Assembly: GCF_932526225.1 (NCBI RefSeq)
Contig: NC_064035.1
Coordinates: forward strand, 1,342,501 to 1,406,500
DNA from: Nematostella vectensis
Taxonomy: Eukaryota > Cnidaria > Anthozoa > Actiniaria > Edwardsiidae
Direction: 5' to 3'
DNA: 64,000 nt
Shown here: one piece after another, positions 50,401 through 52,952 of the stretch
How the letters are laid out: every line of letters starts with the position of its first letter
Numbering within the stretch: the first letter of the stretch is position 1
Program-made: the position numbers and the translations under genes
Notes under the pieces: generated by a model
What the model saw: only the letters and a program-made list of their open reading frames with translations
Databases searched by the model: none
What the model was told of the DNA's origin: nothing

Positions 50401-51051
50401 CAAGCTGTTTAAAACACAGAAGTCCTTTACATGAATTATGCACAGAAAATGAAAACGACGGACATCCTGTCACAGAATGTATTAATACTTAATTACTCTG
50501 CAAAGTTTATGACTTTTAGAATTTTTTTTCATTCCTACTTCCTTTCAAACCCGAAAAAAAAGTAAAACCGTGAAAACTCTACAGAATCCAGTACAGTATC
50601 TCCTTTTTCAACCATCTATTTTTCAGACCTTTTTCGAAGTTTTAAAAGTAGACAGATATTGCAACTTTTTTAAAATATTTTATGTTCATTATTTTACTAC
50701 AACAGTCCTAGAAAAATCAGGAACGTCAATTTTGATAAATATATTTTAAACAACGAATGGTGTCAACGAAACCGCACCTTAAAAGAGATATGTTGTTATC
50801 AAAATAAAGGGAAGTTTTTGTATTTCAAAGCCAAAAATATAATGAAAAATAGGTCAACAGAACCGAATAACACTAGGTCGCCAATAGATAATCTGTCAAT
50901 AGTCGCATTCTATCTCTTATCTTTTCAATGCAGCTAAGGTATCGCGTTTCTGACACGATAACTTAAATACTTACTGAGTTATGTACTGTATCTGATATTG
51001 AAGGATCTTACCTGAAAAGGCCGCGAGCAGCAAGATGTAAACGGAGTTCAT
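28527..51051 (-). CDS. Unrecognised secreted protein, 7 exons, with the Polinton in intron 2
   Basis: Exons, 5' to 3': 51012-51051, 49901-50238, 32850-32964, 31856-32097, 31418-31505, 29379-29698, 28527-29036. They sum to 1653 nt (550 residues plus stop), all with GT/AG borders and consistent phases (1, 0, 1, 0, 1, 0), which strongly supports one gene. The start MNSVYILLLAAFSG is a short signal-peptide-like sequence. The body is basic and polar with few cysteines (KLTCDKNSC in exon 3, TCKND in exon 5, ATCVCAQ in exon 6), N-glycosylation sequons (SNQTSS, ENTTRS, EQVNAT) and a lysine-rich C terminus. I recognise no domain. It may be a lineage-specific secreted protein. Intron 2 would be about 218 nt without the element. 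Confidence 0.75.
29745..31385. repeat. G-rich 34-40-bp array in intron 5 of the secreted-protein gene
   Basis: About 43 units of GCGTGTATATTGGGAGGGGG plus TGAGATCACACTGATTAAA, with G tracts of 5 to 15. On the plus strand it is a dense potential G-quadruplex former; in the minus-strand transcript it is C-rich. It sits between exons 5 and 6 without copying either border. Confidence 0.9.
32120..32465. repeat. Trinucleotide microsatellite, (AAT)n facing (ATT)n
   Basis: TAA/AAT repeats at 32292-32358 are followed after a short spacer by about 29 ATT units at 32378-32464, so the two arms can pair as a long hairpin. The preceding 32120-32220 is a diffuse GAT/AAT-rich stretch. It lies in intron 3 of the minus-strand gene. 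A three-copy repeat with GATAGCTTTTCGATTCAGCT follows at 32500-32655. Confidence 0.85.
32985..33780 (+). repeat. Left terminal inverted repeat with 59-bp subrepeats
   Basis: A unique 140-bp end is followed by tandem units of CCTGTCAATCACTTTGTCAC then GTGATAGCCACGCCCACCTG, period 59 bp, to about 33760, then TCGCACCTAGGGGGAGCTCG, which also ends the right repeat. It holds about 21 copies of CTGTCAATCA, many CACGTG palindromes, CCACGCCC boxes and one TGCGCATGCGCG (33089-33100). Confidence 0.9.
33859..37710 (+). CDS. POLB: Polinton protein-primed DNA polymerase B
   Basis: It replicates the element. An upstream in-frame ATG at 33841 would add six residues. I prefer 33859 (MENLKVKDLK) because it stands 27 nt from the TTTAAAGA box, as in the other genes, giving 1283 residues. 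A SAP-like N terminus (LKALAKERGIPRYYWMRRDEL) and a proline-rich linker come first. A C2H2-like CCRCLNSFRC...H...H block is near residue 435-460. Exonuclease motifs: YADFESF near 495, HNLSGYDSH near 640, ESDVLLLADVF near 800; a CHIC...HCH...C HNH-like zinc insert lies between the first two. Polymerase motifs: DANNLYGWAM near 900, LMNNSVFGKT near 1035, FTDTDSLMY near 1115. All catalytic residues are present. The 3' end overlaps the integrase gene tail to tail by 52 bp. Confidence 0.93.
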   Translation: MENLKVKDLKALAKERGIPRYYWMRRDELVGALTSTSPPPPPRRVPLPKLVKGLPRPPRITPSNTSESILDGPIPEINVPILKPSQPPRSSRVQSLKHFANRAANSIKSELDKFADWILSYVPEPIKKTVKEAADKRVERLKERIKRLHEEVEDRFTPKEQQTALKGYLKTHGIAGQRGYDPKTFIARIKPKVLELISRQKKPIKVKFIFTCGFIKEDPATAQIEEELGYFHTEKPEIVTESTDLSDLFDTMTNYLLGLVELFQKQGSGWQFDQVEYFDINIDPFEPLSGSSYIPLPPKLASKKAIINVKNENDHECFKWAVTSAVYPREKDPQRFSKQMIENSEKFDWSGIEFPVSLKQIDKFEKQNQYTVNVFGYETKIYPLRISEKDPDNAINLLLISDDETNHYCWIKNMMRLVSTQIDEFHHTRFLCCRCLNSFRCKQSLEKHSECCSNHEAVGIEMPKIDKDGNLPHIKFKNYNRKMRVPFVVYADFESFTENIDTCSPDESKSFTKQYQKHKPSGFCYLIKCFDGDISPSELVRYTAESPDEDIPQLFVESLESDIKKIYDKFRFPKKVKMTPKDKIAYNDATHCHICEGGLGEDKVLDHCHLTGKYRGAAHNACNLDHKIPKFFPVIFHNLSGYDSHLFIKNLGTSEGKINCIPNNEEKYISFTKQIVVDSFTNKEGNKIDVKRDIRFIDSFRFMSASLDSLVGNMSRECFKNMAKYYEGEGLQLLLRKGVFPYDWFDGFSKLDATQLPQREAFHSKLNDTDVSEEDHLHARRVWEVFGMGTMRDYHNLYLESDVLLLADVFENFRDVCLKNYGLDPAWYYTAPGLAWDAALKTTKVRLELLTDYDMLLMIEKGIRGGVSMISNRHGEANNPYMKEYDPDLPTKYITYLDANNLYGWAMSNPLPTHGFRWMGDQELSGWRDRPCILEVDLEYPHHLHDLHNDYPLAPESIGLGNVDKLVPNLNDKTKYVIHHETLRLYVSFGLKVTKIHRGVTFEESAWLEPYIDLNTDLRAKATNDFEKDFFKLMNNSVFGKTMENIRKPNYQHRTIFCENLAAIHMKKTKLIFNKPVYLGMSILDLSKTLMYDFHYNFVKPKYGEDAKLLFTDTDSLMYEIETKDFYEDISGDVRSMFDTSNFPKGHPSGIEVGVNKKVIGMFKDEAGGQQITEFVGLRAKLYSYKMDEGKEEKKCKGVKRAVVKKSIGFDDYKDCLFGKKPQMRLMNVIRSHKHDVYTETVNKVALSHEDDKRVICDDGIHTFAHGHFRTLLGGGSVSSGTT
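37659..38651 (-). CDS. INT: Polinton DDE integrase
   Basis: This retroviral-type integrase of 330 residues inserts the element. The catalytic core has HQADLLFMP (D75), VIVDPGTEF (D137) and QAFVERANRTL (E172), with 34 residues between the last two acidic residues. An SH3/chromo-like C-terminal region follows (WSLKVFDL, VLYYLSE). No HHCC zinc-binding N terminus is obvious. The gene is transcribed opposite to its neighbours. Its start is 33 bp from the capsid gene start, with a TTTTAAGA box (38671-38678) 27 nt upstream, inside a shared divergent promoter. The frame is intact. Confidence 0.93.
   Translation of the reverse strand: MSNESRLSKIYYSTDGYWKGYSAISKLASAAKVSEAEAKKWLEKQVLWQIYLPAPKYVPRPHWTVNKPNQIHQADLLFMPHDNVGRKTYRYALVVIDIASRYKDAEALTTKDSSGIAKGFEKIYSRKLKWPHTVIVDPGTEFRGEVTKIMKKKGVTIQRSEAGNHRAQAFVERANRTLAERLFSHQYAQEMISDDRSRVWVKRLPGVLKTLNSQPIRITGKEPAKSIGLKEVDIDPPTYKRPVGLDEVRLPPGVRVRYLLAPGEEEGGERRRATDPIWSLKVFDLSRSVVSVGQPVLYYLSEGAPRRSFVREELQVVPEDTEPPPNSVLK
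38652..38684. promoter_or_regulatory. 33-bp divergent promoter between integrase and capsid genes
   Basis: The box for the capsid gene (TTTAAAGA, 38651-38658) overlaps the integrase ATG by one base. The box for the integrase (TTTTAAGA on the minus strand, 38671-38678) lies within the capsid leader. Each box therefore sits at about the other gene's start, so the two transcription units could compete. Confidence 0.6.
38685..39923 (+). CDS. Candidate major capsid protein (jelly-roll type)
   Basis: The product has 412 residues, starting MAQAISEKINPN. It is beta-rich, with FNPSSASPGETLYINIPKL, VPGSVSLLFDLNV, VSRLKILFGGETLQD, LPHPLIFEITLAPVSDV and KEVALAAVHNTKYCIPLDHP blocks that suit a jelly-roll shell protein. 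It is next to the packaging ATPase, as in other Polintons and related viruses. Similar proteins are, as I recall, common in cnidarian genomes. The capsid role is inferred from composition and position; no structure comparison could be run. Box TTTAAAGA lies 34 nt before the ATG. Confidence 0.65.
   Translation: MAQAISEKINPNRVPREPFGLKAESSLNRITFNPSSASPGETLYINIPKLAENVVIVPGSVSLLFDLNVTGHANNTLVNNVGRNLVSRLKILFGGETLQDTQRYDLFQTYHDLYLQAEDREDRIKQGISSENMRKLRTNAGDKATSDAKEVALAAVHNTKYCIPLDHPILGEHGVFYPKALPHPLIFEITLAPVSDVVVYADTVKTPTYTITNLELEYACISSEYLAREALSAYQVGRGFFYENVILHKTFTISKPNDGVINEHINLPRRSMTGILCLFTESYTGGARDSEKFVNPSITSININVDGMPNRLYSKGMTPPDLWESVKKRFGREGVKQKDFYANNKFALWVDLRAHPDNSIHGGGLVLNNTRDGVKLEMKRKVGGTGNITCYMFVVADALMEVMNSNLRAIMY
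39952..40578 (+). CDS. ATP: Packaging ATPase (FtsK/HerA, A32-like)
   Basis: The product of 208 residues starts MEELREKVPF; this ATG is 32 nt from a TTAAAAAG box that overlaps the stop codon of the capsid gene. Walker A is GPTNCGKT at residues 16-23, Walker B is LLVLDD ending at 98-99, followed by a sensor-like VLTQQL. This fits the DNA-packaging ATPases of Polintons and nucleocytoplasmic large DNA viruses, which pump the genome into the capsid. Confidence 0.88.
   Translation: MEELREKVPFHCIITGPTNCGKTKYLTEQLRGPFRHVFEYIVLICPTYAKNKSYRRFAHGDKRFLVLSPDASNTDEINELLTDCAVLFSGTNTLLVLDDCAVSKDLKQRSNKFIDLAFSGRHEGLSVWVLTQQLTSIAKPFRDNVACVVTFHNPSQIGTKTLFEDYGGDLDVETRKKFVELLKTEKYSRLCFCLRHPFQNYLEIPATR
40638..41168 (+). 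CDS. Polinton protein of unknown function, helical
   Basis: The product of 176 residues starts MASIEDYMEEEPKS, 33 nt after a TTTAAAAA box with the extended form AAGTGGTTTAAA. It has an acidic N terminus, then predicted helices (LPAKDVEKYFVRYQTVLGKQ, LVVSQVISYVVP-like). A GC-rich palindrome copy lies in the coding sequence near 40681-40708, encoding SSKGEPLE. The last codons lie in a 22-bp tandem repeat that supplies the stop codon. I recall relatives in cnidarian genomes but know no function. Confidence 0.65.
   Translation: MASIEDYMEEEPKSKGSSKGEPLEDDVEVKRESLAILASLGTTKEFLGVDMSLGDIKKLPAKDVEKYFVRYQTVLGKQVTDGLVESALQVVSQVISYVVPVDDTEALSKDLQNDELVKRELSNFAGLLVLKGGRMVALASGLFRVAKHVKLTPSSQETSNKLQEVSSTPEQALEHT
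41139..41250. repeat. 22-bp tandem repeat at the end of the 40638 gene
   Basis: Five units of GAGCACACCTGAGCAAGCTC plus TT (or AAG variants). Because 22 is not a multiple of three, the second unit is read in another phase and provides the TGA stop. It separates the gene from the next promoter box (41258-41265). Confidence 0.85.
41291..41710 (+). pseudogene. Polinton small membrane protein gene with ACG at the start position
   Basis: An open frame of 139 codons has no ATG until 41444. The codon at 41291, 33 nt from the TTTAAAGA box at 41258 (the spacing seen in all other genes), is ACG. The protein is basic and polar at first (KKVASGKRVAEYNRRCREAL), with one membrane segment (LSFTTVLSLVGIGFTALDM) and two copies of the GC-rich palindrome in coding sequence (41506-41529, 41657-41680; encoding GAREASLS and ARGASLP). 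Either the start codon was lost or ACG serves as a non-AUG start. A GTG at 41277 opens a different, less protein-like frame. Similar proteins are, as I recall, frequent in cnidarian Polintons. Confidence 0.6.
41506..41529. repeat. GC-rich palindromic insert, one of eight copies in the element
   Basis: The sequence is GGGAGCTCGAGAGGC then CAGCCTCTC. Relatives with the core GAGCTCGAGGGGCTAGCCTC are at 33771-33807, 40576-40598, 40681-40708, 41657-41680, 44173-44195, 48899-48924 and 49305-49326. Some are in leaders next to promoter boxes, others inside coding regions without breaking the frame. Confidence 0.75.
41745..41969 (+). CDS. Polinton small membrane protein, 74 residues
   Basis: It starts MSTENKLVKTF, 34 nt after a TTTAAAGA box. 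There are two hydrophobic segments (SAVIIGLAAGVGYVAKKA and YAKWVAVLSGSMYLKDYL) with a DPSSSV turn between. A virion membrane-active or scaffold role is possible but unproven. The small size and box spacing support a real gene. Confidence 0.7.
   Translation: MSTENKLVKTFTDSAVIIGLAAGVGYVAKKAMKESFISDPSSSVTNYAKWVAVLSGSMYLKDYLETQKILPKAL
42002..42418 (+). CDS. Polinton membrane/coiled-coil protein, 138 residues
   Basis: It starts MASIAFMIGGAILNATAF, 28 nt after a TCTAAAGA box. An N-terminal membrane segment is followed by a charged helical middle (KALEKYQQAMGDWQKKRQEY) and a second hydrophobic segment at the C terminus (MAYVGGGMLALGYVASRW). I recall the same architecture in cnidarian Polintons. Function unknown. 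Confidence 0.7.
   Translation: MASIAFMIGGAILNATAFVGGSYLARYLSSDATHVDKEKIRHDKALEKYQQAMGDWQKKRQEYQDWLTEQYNDKVRADENDKETDEAFKLYAQTHPDFDLKEPELSDYYRPSSNQKMGEMAYVGGGMLALGYVASRWI
42463..43485 (+). CDS. Polinton coiled-coil protein with C-terminal membrane segments, 340 residues
   Basis: It starts MDTDFDPTTEEGRED, 34 nt after a CTTAAAGA box. The N terminus is acidic, a long coiled coil spans about residues 155-235 (LREEEERNTEQMRKNNEER), then three hydrophobic segments: FTVAAVVTAVGVVIGVIVS, MVGAIASFIFRTAGEVVGF and AWLLIVAVVLYFVERF. A membrane-penetrating virion component would fit, by loose analogy with adenovirus minor proteins; this is speculation. The promoter box of the next gene lies inside its last codons. 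Confidence 0.7.
   Translation: MDTDFDPTTEEGREDLNTTVDEDYDSLIPNDGEGRESWNERISNRFGRGASYVSRRLTDLWKTRNPGRAVPEYMELQNMGGSPSTDTLRVDLLLSKYPDLDENLVQISTDERGKQFISFYSARKGGWTIPERLYNEDRTVRKSVDTKIRSGKYKQIQIQLDELDATANTLREEEERNTEQMRKNNEERSETTNQERLRAIDRKNEELSERNSVIDETLEENQLERENLEERMSLKDRVKAIFKKYGFTVAAVVTAVGVVIGVIVSNLKAGLTSVAKGVGNGLKTIGKKLGEILPGMVGAIASFIFRTAGEVVGFLAKNAWLLIVAVVLYFVERFKRRRKS
43489..44112 (+). CDS. Candidate minor capsid (penton-like) protein
   Basis: The product of 207 residues starts MVLLYIEGNVGDFTVYL and is predominantly beta-strand-like. The IILRIPAGQYTIETLKLQI segment and the alternating strands to the end suit a single jelly-roll penton protein, which every Polinton capsid model requires. There are only 3 nt between the previous stop codon and this ATG. 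A TTTAAAAG box (43462-43469) lies 27 nt upstream, inside the previous gene. The assignment is by size, composition and position. Confidence 0.55.
   Translation: MVLLYIEGNVGDFTVYLEHPIEKPRFIALRGCAFHNRCNSLSSEGTVSDGENIILRIPAGQYTIETLKLQIDGGMRLGEKPISIRDSSLEVHRNVVLNEPLACLLGLKTRELEANTRHKIKTIGHEAIFIHCDLVNASDSLQQGAPSQVLASVELDEGKIYLNPSDPVRVSTTSVGYVSSLRLSIKGGDGNTIERGLYPIRLILEIT
44140..44745 (+). CDS. Polinton glycine-rich membrane hairpin protein, 201 residues
   Basis: It starts MEEYNSIYPNVPRGVSPSG; the last five residues are encoded by a GC-rich palindrome copy (44173-44195). Helical flanks surround a glycine-rich hydrophobic hairpin (residues about 56-105: GLGLASVILGSGGLGTSLSG, GIVVGVPLGALAGVFGLTSV). 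The CTTAAAGA box (44108-44115) overlaps the stop codon of the preceding gene. I recall many cnidarian relatives; function unknown. Confidence 0.7.
   Translation: MEEYNSIYPNVPRGVSPSGDNFRLQKIHDVLGSLEQEVKHYKNVRKKYKRAHSMFSKVSVGLGLASVILGSGGLGTSLSGFGIVVGVPLGALAGVFGLTSVGCAAVSKRLSRKVSKHDQTVAMAEAKVNSIRDLVSKALKDNKISDEEFSLILNEVDKFEALKLQIRQKSVREDEKNVNITKLRETVREEILKDLASRAAR
44836..46350 (+). CDS. Polinton large structural-type protein, 504 residues, unknown
   Basis: An in-frame ATG at 44824 would add four residues; I prefer 44836 (MKFTEFVKRYPYYSRFRF) because it is 28 nt from the TTTAAAAA box. The protein is aromatic-rich (FSADEHGDVQFVFNGDEYDP, DSQVGSFYRFHIIF) and ends in a proline/lysine linker and a short hydrophobic tail (TAFTAGLAWYLF) that could anchor it in a membrane. 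I recall similar proteins in cnidarian genomes. No catalytic motif was seen. A convergent 212-bp gap separates it from the zinc-knuckle gene. Confidence 0.7.
   Translation: MKFTEFVKRYPYYSRFRFSADEHGDVQFVFNGDEYDPFDKNGNLVKTLYHFPGDSWKPENIQDFLVADDTQAYKETIQQLFGFPKQYRLDARAEYKILPWNENPTRNNYVSFDVFITPKVKTHFVFRDIFTDSLLVFRTAKEASRWLDAPNLSYWSQALNFAMFCATAGCGVTRDMIDDSQVGSFYRFHIIFTIRRILNELQCPLPKDKLFSWNKNFYSEAAYQKLRTEFRTGDDFRFLGPINHGLGNVYNYDYHGLSSSNDKYKPYGTIDQLHDEWDAAKSDHEHMNHFEIEYLKDLRTGFQYEWFFPEKSMGLTKAGLSRINQSIEAFVYCILGAQVQTRSSIVGDSGSAQETKQVFTKLFESAVVENSISKSIQRYQFALQQARQKLDLAFALGCWLSPSYLVINNNTSIAGYNNKLQKATTDMKLGLNPINNEIKTIPKHNMGHSKIVLPHTESVTAHKPEPEAKTNPKPDVIKPTNTQHETNLATITAFTAGLAWYLFR
46563..46892 (-). CDS. 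Zinc-knuckle repeat protein (CxH...CxxC repeats)
   Basis: The product has 109 residues if started at 46892 (MENQTVKDSK); an in-frame ATG at 46910 would add six. Five units of about 18 residues follow: ICPHNRRKTRCRECNGG, ICEHRRARYVCKDCKGK, MCGHGKQRPFCKLCGG and similar. CxH plus CxxC probably binds zinc. Such repeats are known from large DNA viruses and protists. The first ten codons and promoter copy those of polymerase B. Box TTTAAGGA is 27 nt upstream. Role unknown; nucleic-acid or protein binding is likely. Confidence 0.75.
   Translation of the reverse strand: MENQTVKDSKVSPVKRTTDYKCLHGRVKYYCKDCHGSQICPHNRRKTRCRECNGGSICEHRRARYVCKDCKGKGMCGHGKQRPFCKLCGGSQICEHDRQKHHCRTCNGN
46968..47792 (-). CDS. 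Ankyrin-repeat protein, large-DNA-virus style
   Basis: The product of 274 residues has seven or so ankyrin units (AAMNGHTEIVKMCCESGACD, AAYNGHVEVLKLLRENF, ATESGNLEIVRLCLEWGATD). The tail WHPDRFWDWCMDEQEKEMLG resembles C termini of ankyrin proteins in marseillevirus-type genomes, from memory. Ankyrin proteins of large DNA viruses often redirect host factors; no target can be named here. Box TTTAAAGA with the AAGTGG extension lies 26 nt upstream. Confidence 0.8.
   Translation of the reverse strand: MDMQSAGSLTNLTVEDQAATLARWGAADFDAVMERAAWEGCVETVRLRKSWGATDFEKPMVRAAMNGHTEIVKMCCESGACDFVYPASMAAKGGHVEVLKVMGEYCADGGEAMTEAMGAAAAEGQVGVVELLIDLGADVDVGWATAEAAYNGHVEVLKLLRENFSEFDPDYAITPATESGNLEIVRLCLEWGATDLIVHMNYARFLGLHEIVAVLRAAWRWGLVHEELPEKLHKVRFRRKLEDELMPVAWHPDRFWDWCMDEQEKEMLGECFAR
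47914..48840 (-). CDS. TFIIB-like transcription factor
   Basis: The product of 308 residues starts MEERTVERTAEDRS. The segment SPPPYNIPGGPVPEINVP echoes the polymerase N terminus. A TFIIB-type zinc ribbon has C64, H66, C78 and C81 (LCNHDDLVTEDG, SCLECG). Two cyclin-like folds follow at about 125-205 (KAIVFACIYYAYKMSG) and 210-300 (SFAVALTYYWIRQKKIDITL, then SERTGVSELTISRKAREV). TFIIB bridges promoter and RNA polymerase II; a copy carried by the element may direct its own promoters. An upstream ATG at 48858 is out of frame. Box TTTAAAGA is 26 nt from the start. Confidence 0.82.
   Translation of the reverse strand: MEERTVERTAEDRSPPPYNIPGGPVPEINVPTLMPEFALFDRALTEYETSRASLGDEDSSNTLCNHDDLVTEDGVTSCLECGEQMQRAIAHEREWGFYGHSDGKRSSNPSRVQVRRSEDRNIDKDVENMGFSGVIVAKANEIYTQVTKGQIFRGDPRKAIVFACIYYAYKMSGKCQTPKTLMETFGLSKKSCLKGLKIFSINMPKDYLLHGTSPTVVDHIRDVMDRFSASPAQKGEVVQLYYRSKNRSSELNRARPQSFAVALTYYWIRQKKIDITLKKFSERTGVSELTISRKAREVATVLGTPGVV
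48841..48926 (-). promoter_or_regulatory. Promoter module of the TFIIB-like gene, copy of the polymerase promoter
   Basis: Read on the minus strand, GAGCTCGAGGGGCTAGCCTC, then AGCTTCACATCTAG and TTTGAAAAGTGGTTTAAAGA match the polymerase leader at 33773-33840 almost base for base. It is therefore a duplicated module of palindrome, spacer and box at the opposite end of the element. Confidence 0.8.
49012..49272 (-). CDS. Small cysteine-containing membrane protein at the right end
   Basis: The product of 86 residues starts MTLKTEVKIKND, 28 nt after a TCTAAAGA box; the longer open frame upstream runs into the terminal repeat and is not likely coding. A CCCDADYYEDSEYG stretch precedes one membrane helix (VGFVAGAATIVLGVLAMLV) and a basic tail. 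Not recognised. Confidence 0.6.
   Translation of the reverse strand: MTLKTEVKIKNDAATAGGCSVLEVNVSNTADVGPEHCCCDADYYEDSEYGSFDPVGFVAGAATIVLGVLAMLVSMPRYGEKRWVRY
49315..49697 (-). repeat. Right terminal inverted repeat, shortened
   Basis: It is the inverted copy of the left terminus but has only about four subrepeat units (six exact TGATTGACAG plus one TGATCGACAG), so it is about half as long as the left repeat. The unequal length comes from subrepeat number; the outer unique end is conserved base for base as far as I can read. Confidence 0.9.
50239..51011. other. Intron 1 of the secreted-protein gene, featureless
   Basis: AT-rich sequence between the signal-peptide exon (donor GTAAGATC) and exon 2 (acceptor ATATACAG). 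I see no repeat, ORF or element in it. The 198 bp at 49703-49900 are what remains of intron 2 upstream of the Polinton. Confidence 0.6.
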
Positions 51052-51694
51052 TTTCGTCTTGCAAGCAACACTCGTTGCAAGAGATGTCAAGCCTGTTTGT
51101 TTGTGTCCATGGCAGTGACAGGTGTTATATTGGCATAGCGGAAGGTTCCAATATATTTGAATATAGATTCGGTATTGTTCAAGAAACGTACGCAGCCAGT
51201 AATAACGCTAGGCGCTTAACGAGCATTAAAATTTGATTAGCTTTGCACTGCAAGAGGAAAATGTTTACATGCGTCAGCCACTAGTTAAGCTAGAAGATCT
51301 AGCATCAGACATGAAAACAGCGGGTGAATTACAGAGAAGCTTTCATTACATCGGAAACAACAAAGAAAGACGAAAAAATTAGCAAGAATTTGTAGTAGAA
51401 ATAAGTTCCGGAAAAAATAAATAAGACGAGATAATAAGAATTTTCGATTTTTTTTTTAACAAAAAATGAAGTCGCAAAGCCAAGATTTGTAATTAAGCAA
51501 ACATTTTTTTAAAGTTTGACAACTTTTCGAATAAATATGCGGCTTCCAATATCACGATTTTTCCATATTTTCATGATTCAATTTTGGTCAGAAAAAATCT
51601 GTTTTATGCGGAATGTTGATTTTTTATCGACGCGTTAATACTAAATTAGGCGAGCGGGATTCCTGTGGTTGGGCTTCCTGTGGATGGATAGTTG

Positions 51695-51702
51695 TGACGT
51701 CA
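51695..51702. promoter_or_regulatory. CRE palindrome TGACGTCA
   Basis: A perfect cAMP-response-type element about 640 bp upstream of the minus-strand gene's start codon. A second exact copy at 52477-52484 lies about 470 bp upstream of the GPCR ATG. Use is not shown. Confidence 0.35.
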
Positions 51703-51849
51703 CAGGGGACCCAGTAAGAGCGCCTTACTGGGTAGATGCCAGTAAGAAGGCCCAGCCCTTAACAGATCGTTGGGACAAAAAAGATTTGGAACTTTTCTAC
51801 AAAATCTAACAATAACTTGTAAATATTCAACTTCCTGTAGAGATCACAC

Positions 51850-52085
51850 CTCGCTCCTTGAAAACCAGGGGACACCATCTTAAATATAGGCAGCTACCTA
51901 GCAGACAAATATTACGCATACAAACGCATACAAATATTCATTTTTCACCCGAAGTATCCCTATGTGGAATAGTCTACCAGGCACAGCAGTCAAGGCTAAA
52001 GATCTCACGGCCTTTAAGGCAGGCCTTTAGCTGGCCACTCCATTGCAATTAGCCTCAGCTAAATGCAATCATACCATTTAAAGAT
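51850..52085 (+). mobile_element. 3' end of a degraded LINE-type retrotransposon
   Basis: The plus strand encodes YKYSFFTRSIPMWNSLPG, then TAVKAKDLTAFKAGL and a stop. A WNSLP...L..FK..L pattern is the usual C terminus of CR1/L2-type reverse transcriptase ORFs. Only the last 45 or so codons and a short tail remain, as expected for 5'-truncated insertions. Confidence 0.55.
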
Positions 52086-52131
52086 TAAAGAATATGTAAC
52101 CTTTGTTACGTGTTTCTTGGTACCAAACTTC

Positions 52132-52305
52132 CACATTTGTCGTCTTCTTTGTCTGAATATCGAGACACATTTGTCGTCTTCTTTGTCTGAATATCGAGAC
52201 ACATTTGTCGTCTTCTTTGTCTGAATATCGAGACACATTTGTCGTCTTCTTTGTCTGAATATCGAGACACATTTGTCGTCTTCTTTGTCTGAATATCGAG
52301 AAAAG
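52132..52305. repeat. 33-bp tandem array, five to six copies
   Basis: Units of CATTTGTCGTCTTCTTTGTC then TGAATATCGAGAC. The unit length is a multiple of three and keeps three minus-strand frames open; none is a gene. Confidence 0.9.
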
Positions 52306-52952
52306 AAACTGAGGCAGGCCGGTCGCTTCCAATGGCAACGAAAAAACATGATAACCAAACGTTTGTCACCTCATGCTATAATAATGTCTAAACTAAACCT
52401 AAAACATTATCTACATAAATTTATGCTTTTTTTCTATACCAAGTACATAACGTAAGCATAATATAAAAAGTGCTCATGACGTCACTTTGTCACAATATTT
52501 CATACTCAAAGCTGCTCATTTGAACTGTCTGTCATAAATTTCCACAAACTTTAGATAAGAAGTATAGCCTTCGTCATCTTTCTTACAAAAAAACTAATTT
52601 TCGGGTCTTGACCATGGGCTATAAGGCTTGCTGATTACAACAAACAAATACTACAATCATTTAAAAATATAACAATCCAGACTTTTCATTTGTTATGTTT
52701 ACTTATATATATAAAAGCGTGTTGATAAAAGGCCCAACACAAAATTTAATCATTAATATGTCAATTTGCATTTTTGTATTTGAGTACTCGGTCATCTAAG
52801 TGTTATTATTTAACACGTTCTGTGTACATAACAGAGATAGCAATCCGTGACTAATAGAACGTCAGTATACTAACTTGACACTTAAGAACTTCCGAAAGAA
52901 AATAACCAACACATTGTGTTCACATTTATTTCTGGCGTAGAAGTATTCGAGC

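Noticed and set aside
52059-52369. Three minus-strand frames rich in RRRQM / KEDDK
   Set aside because: 33-bp tandem array read in three phases.
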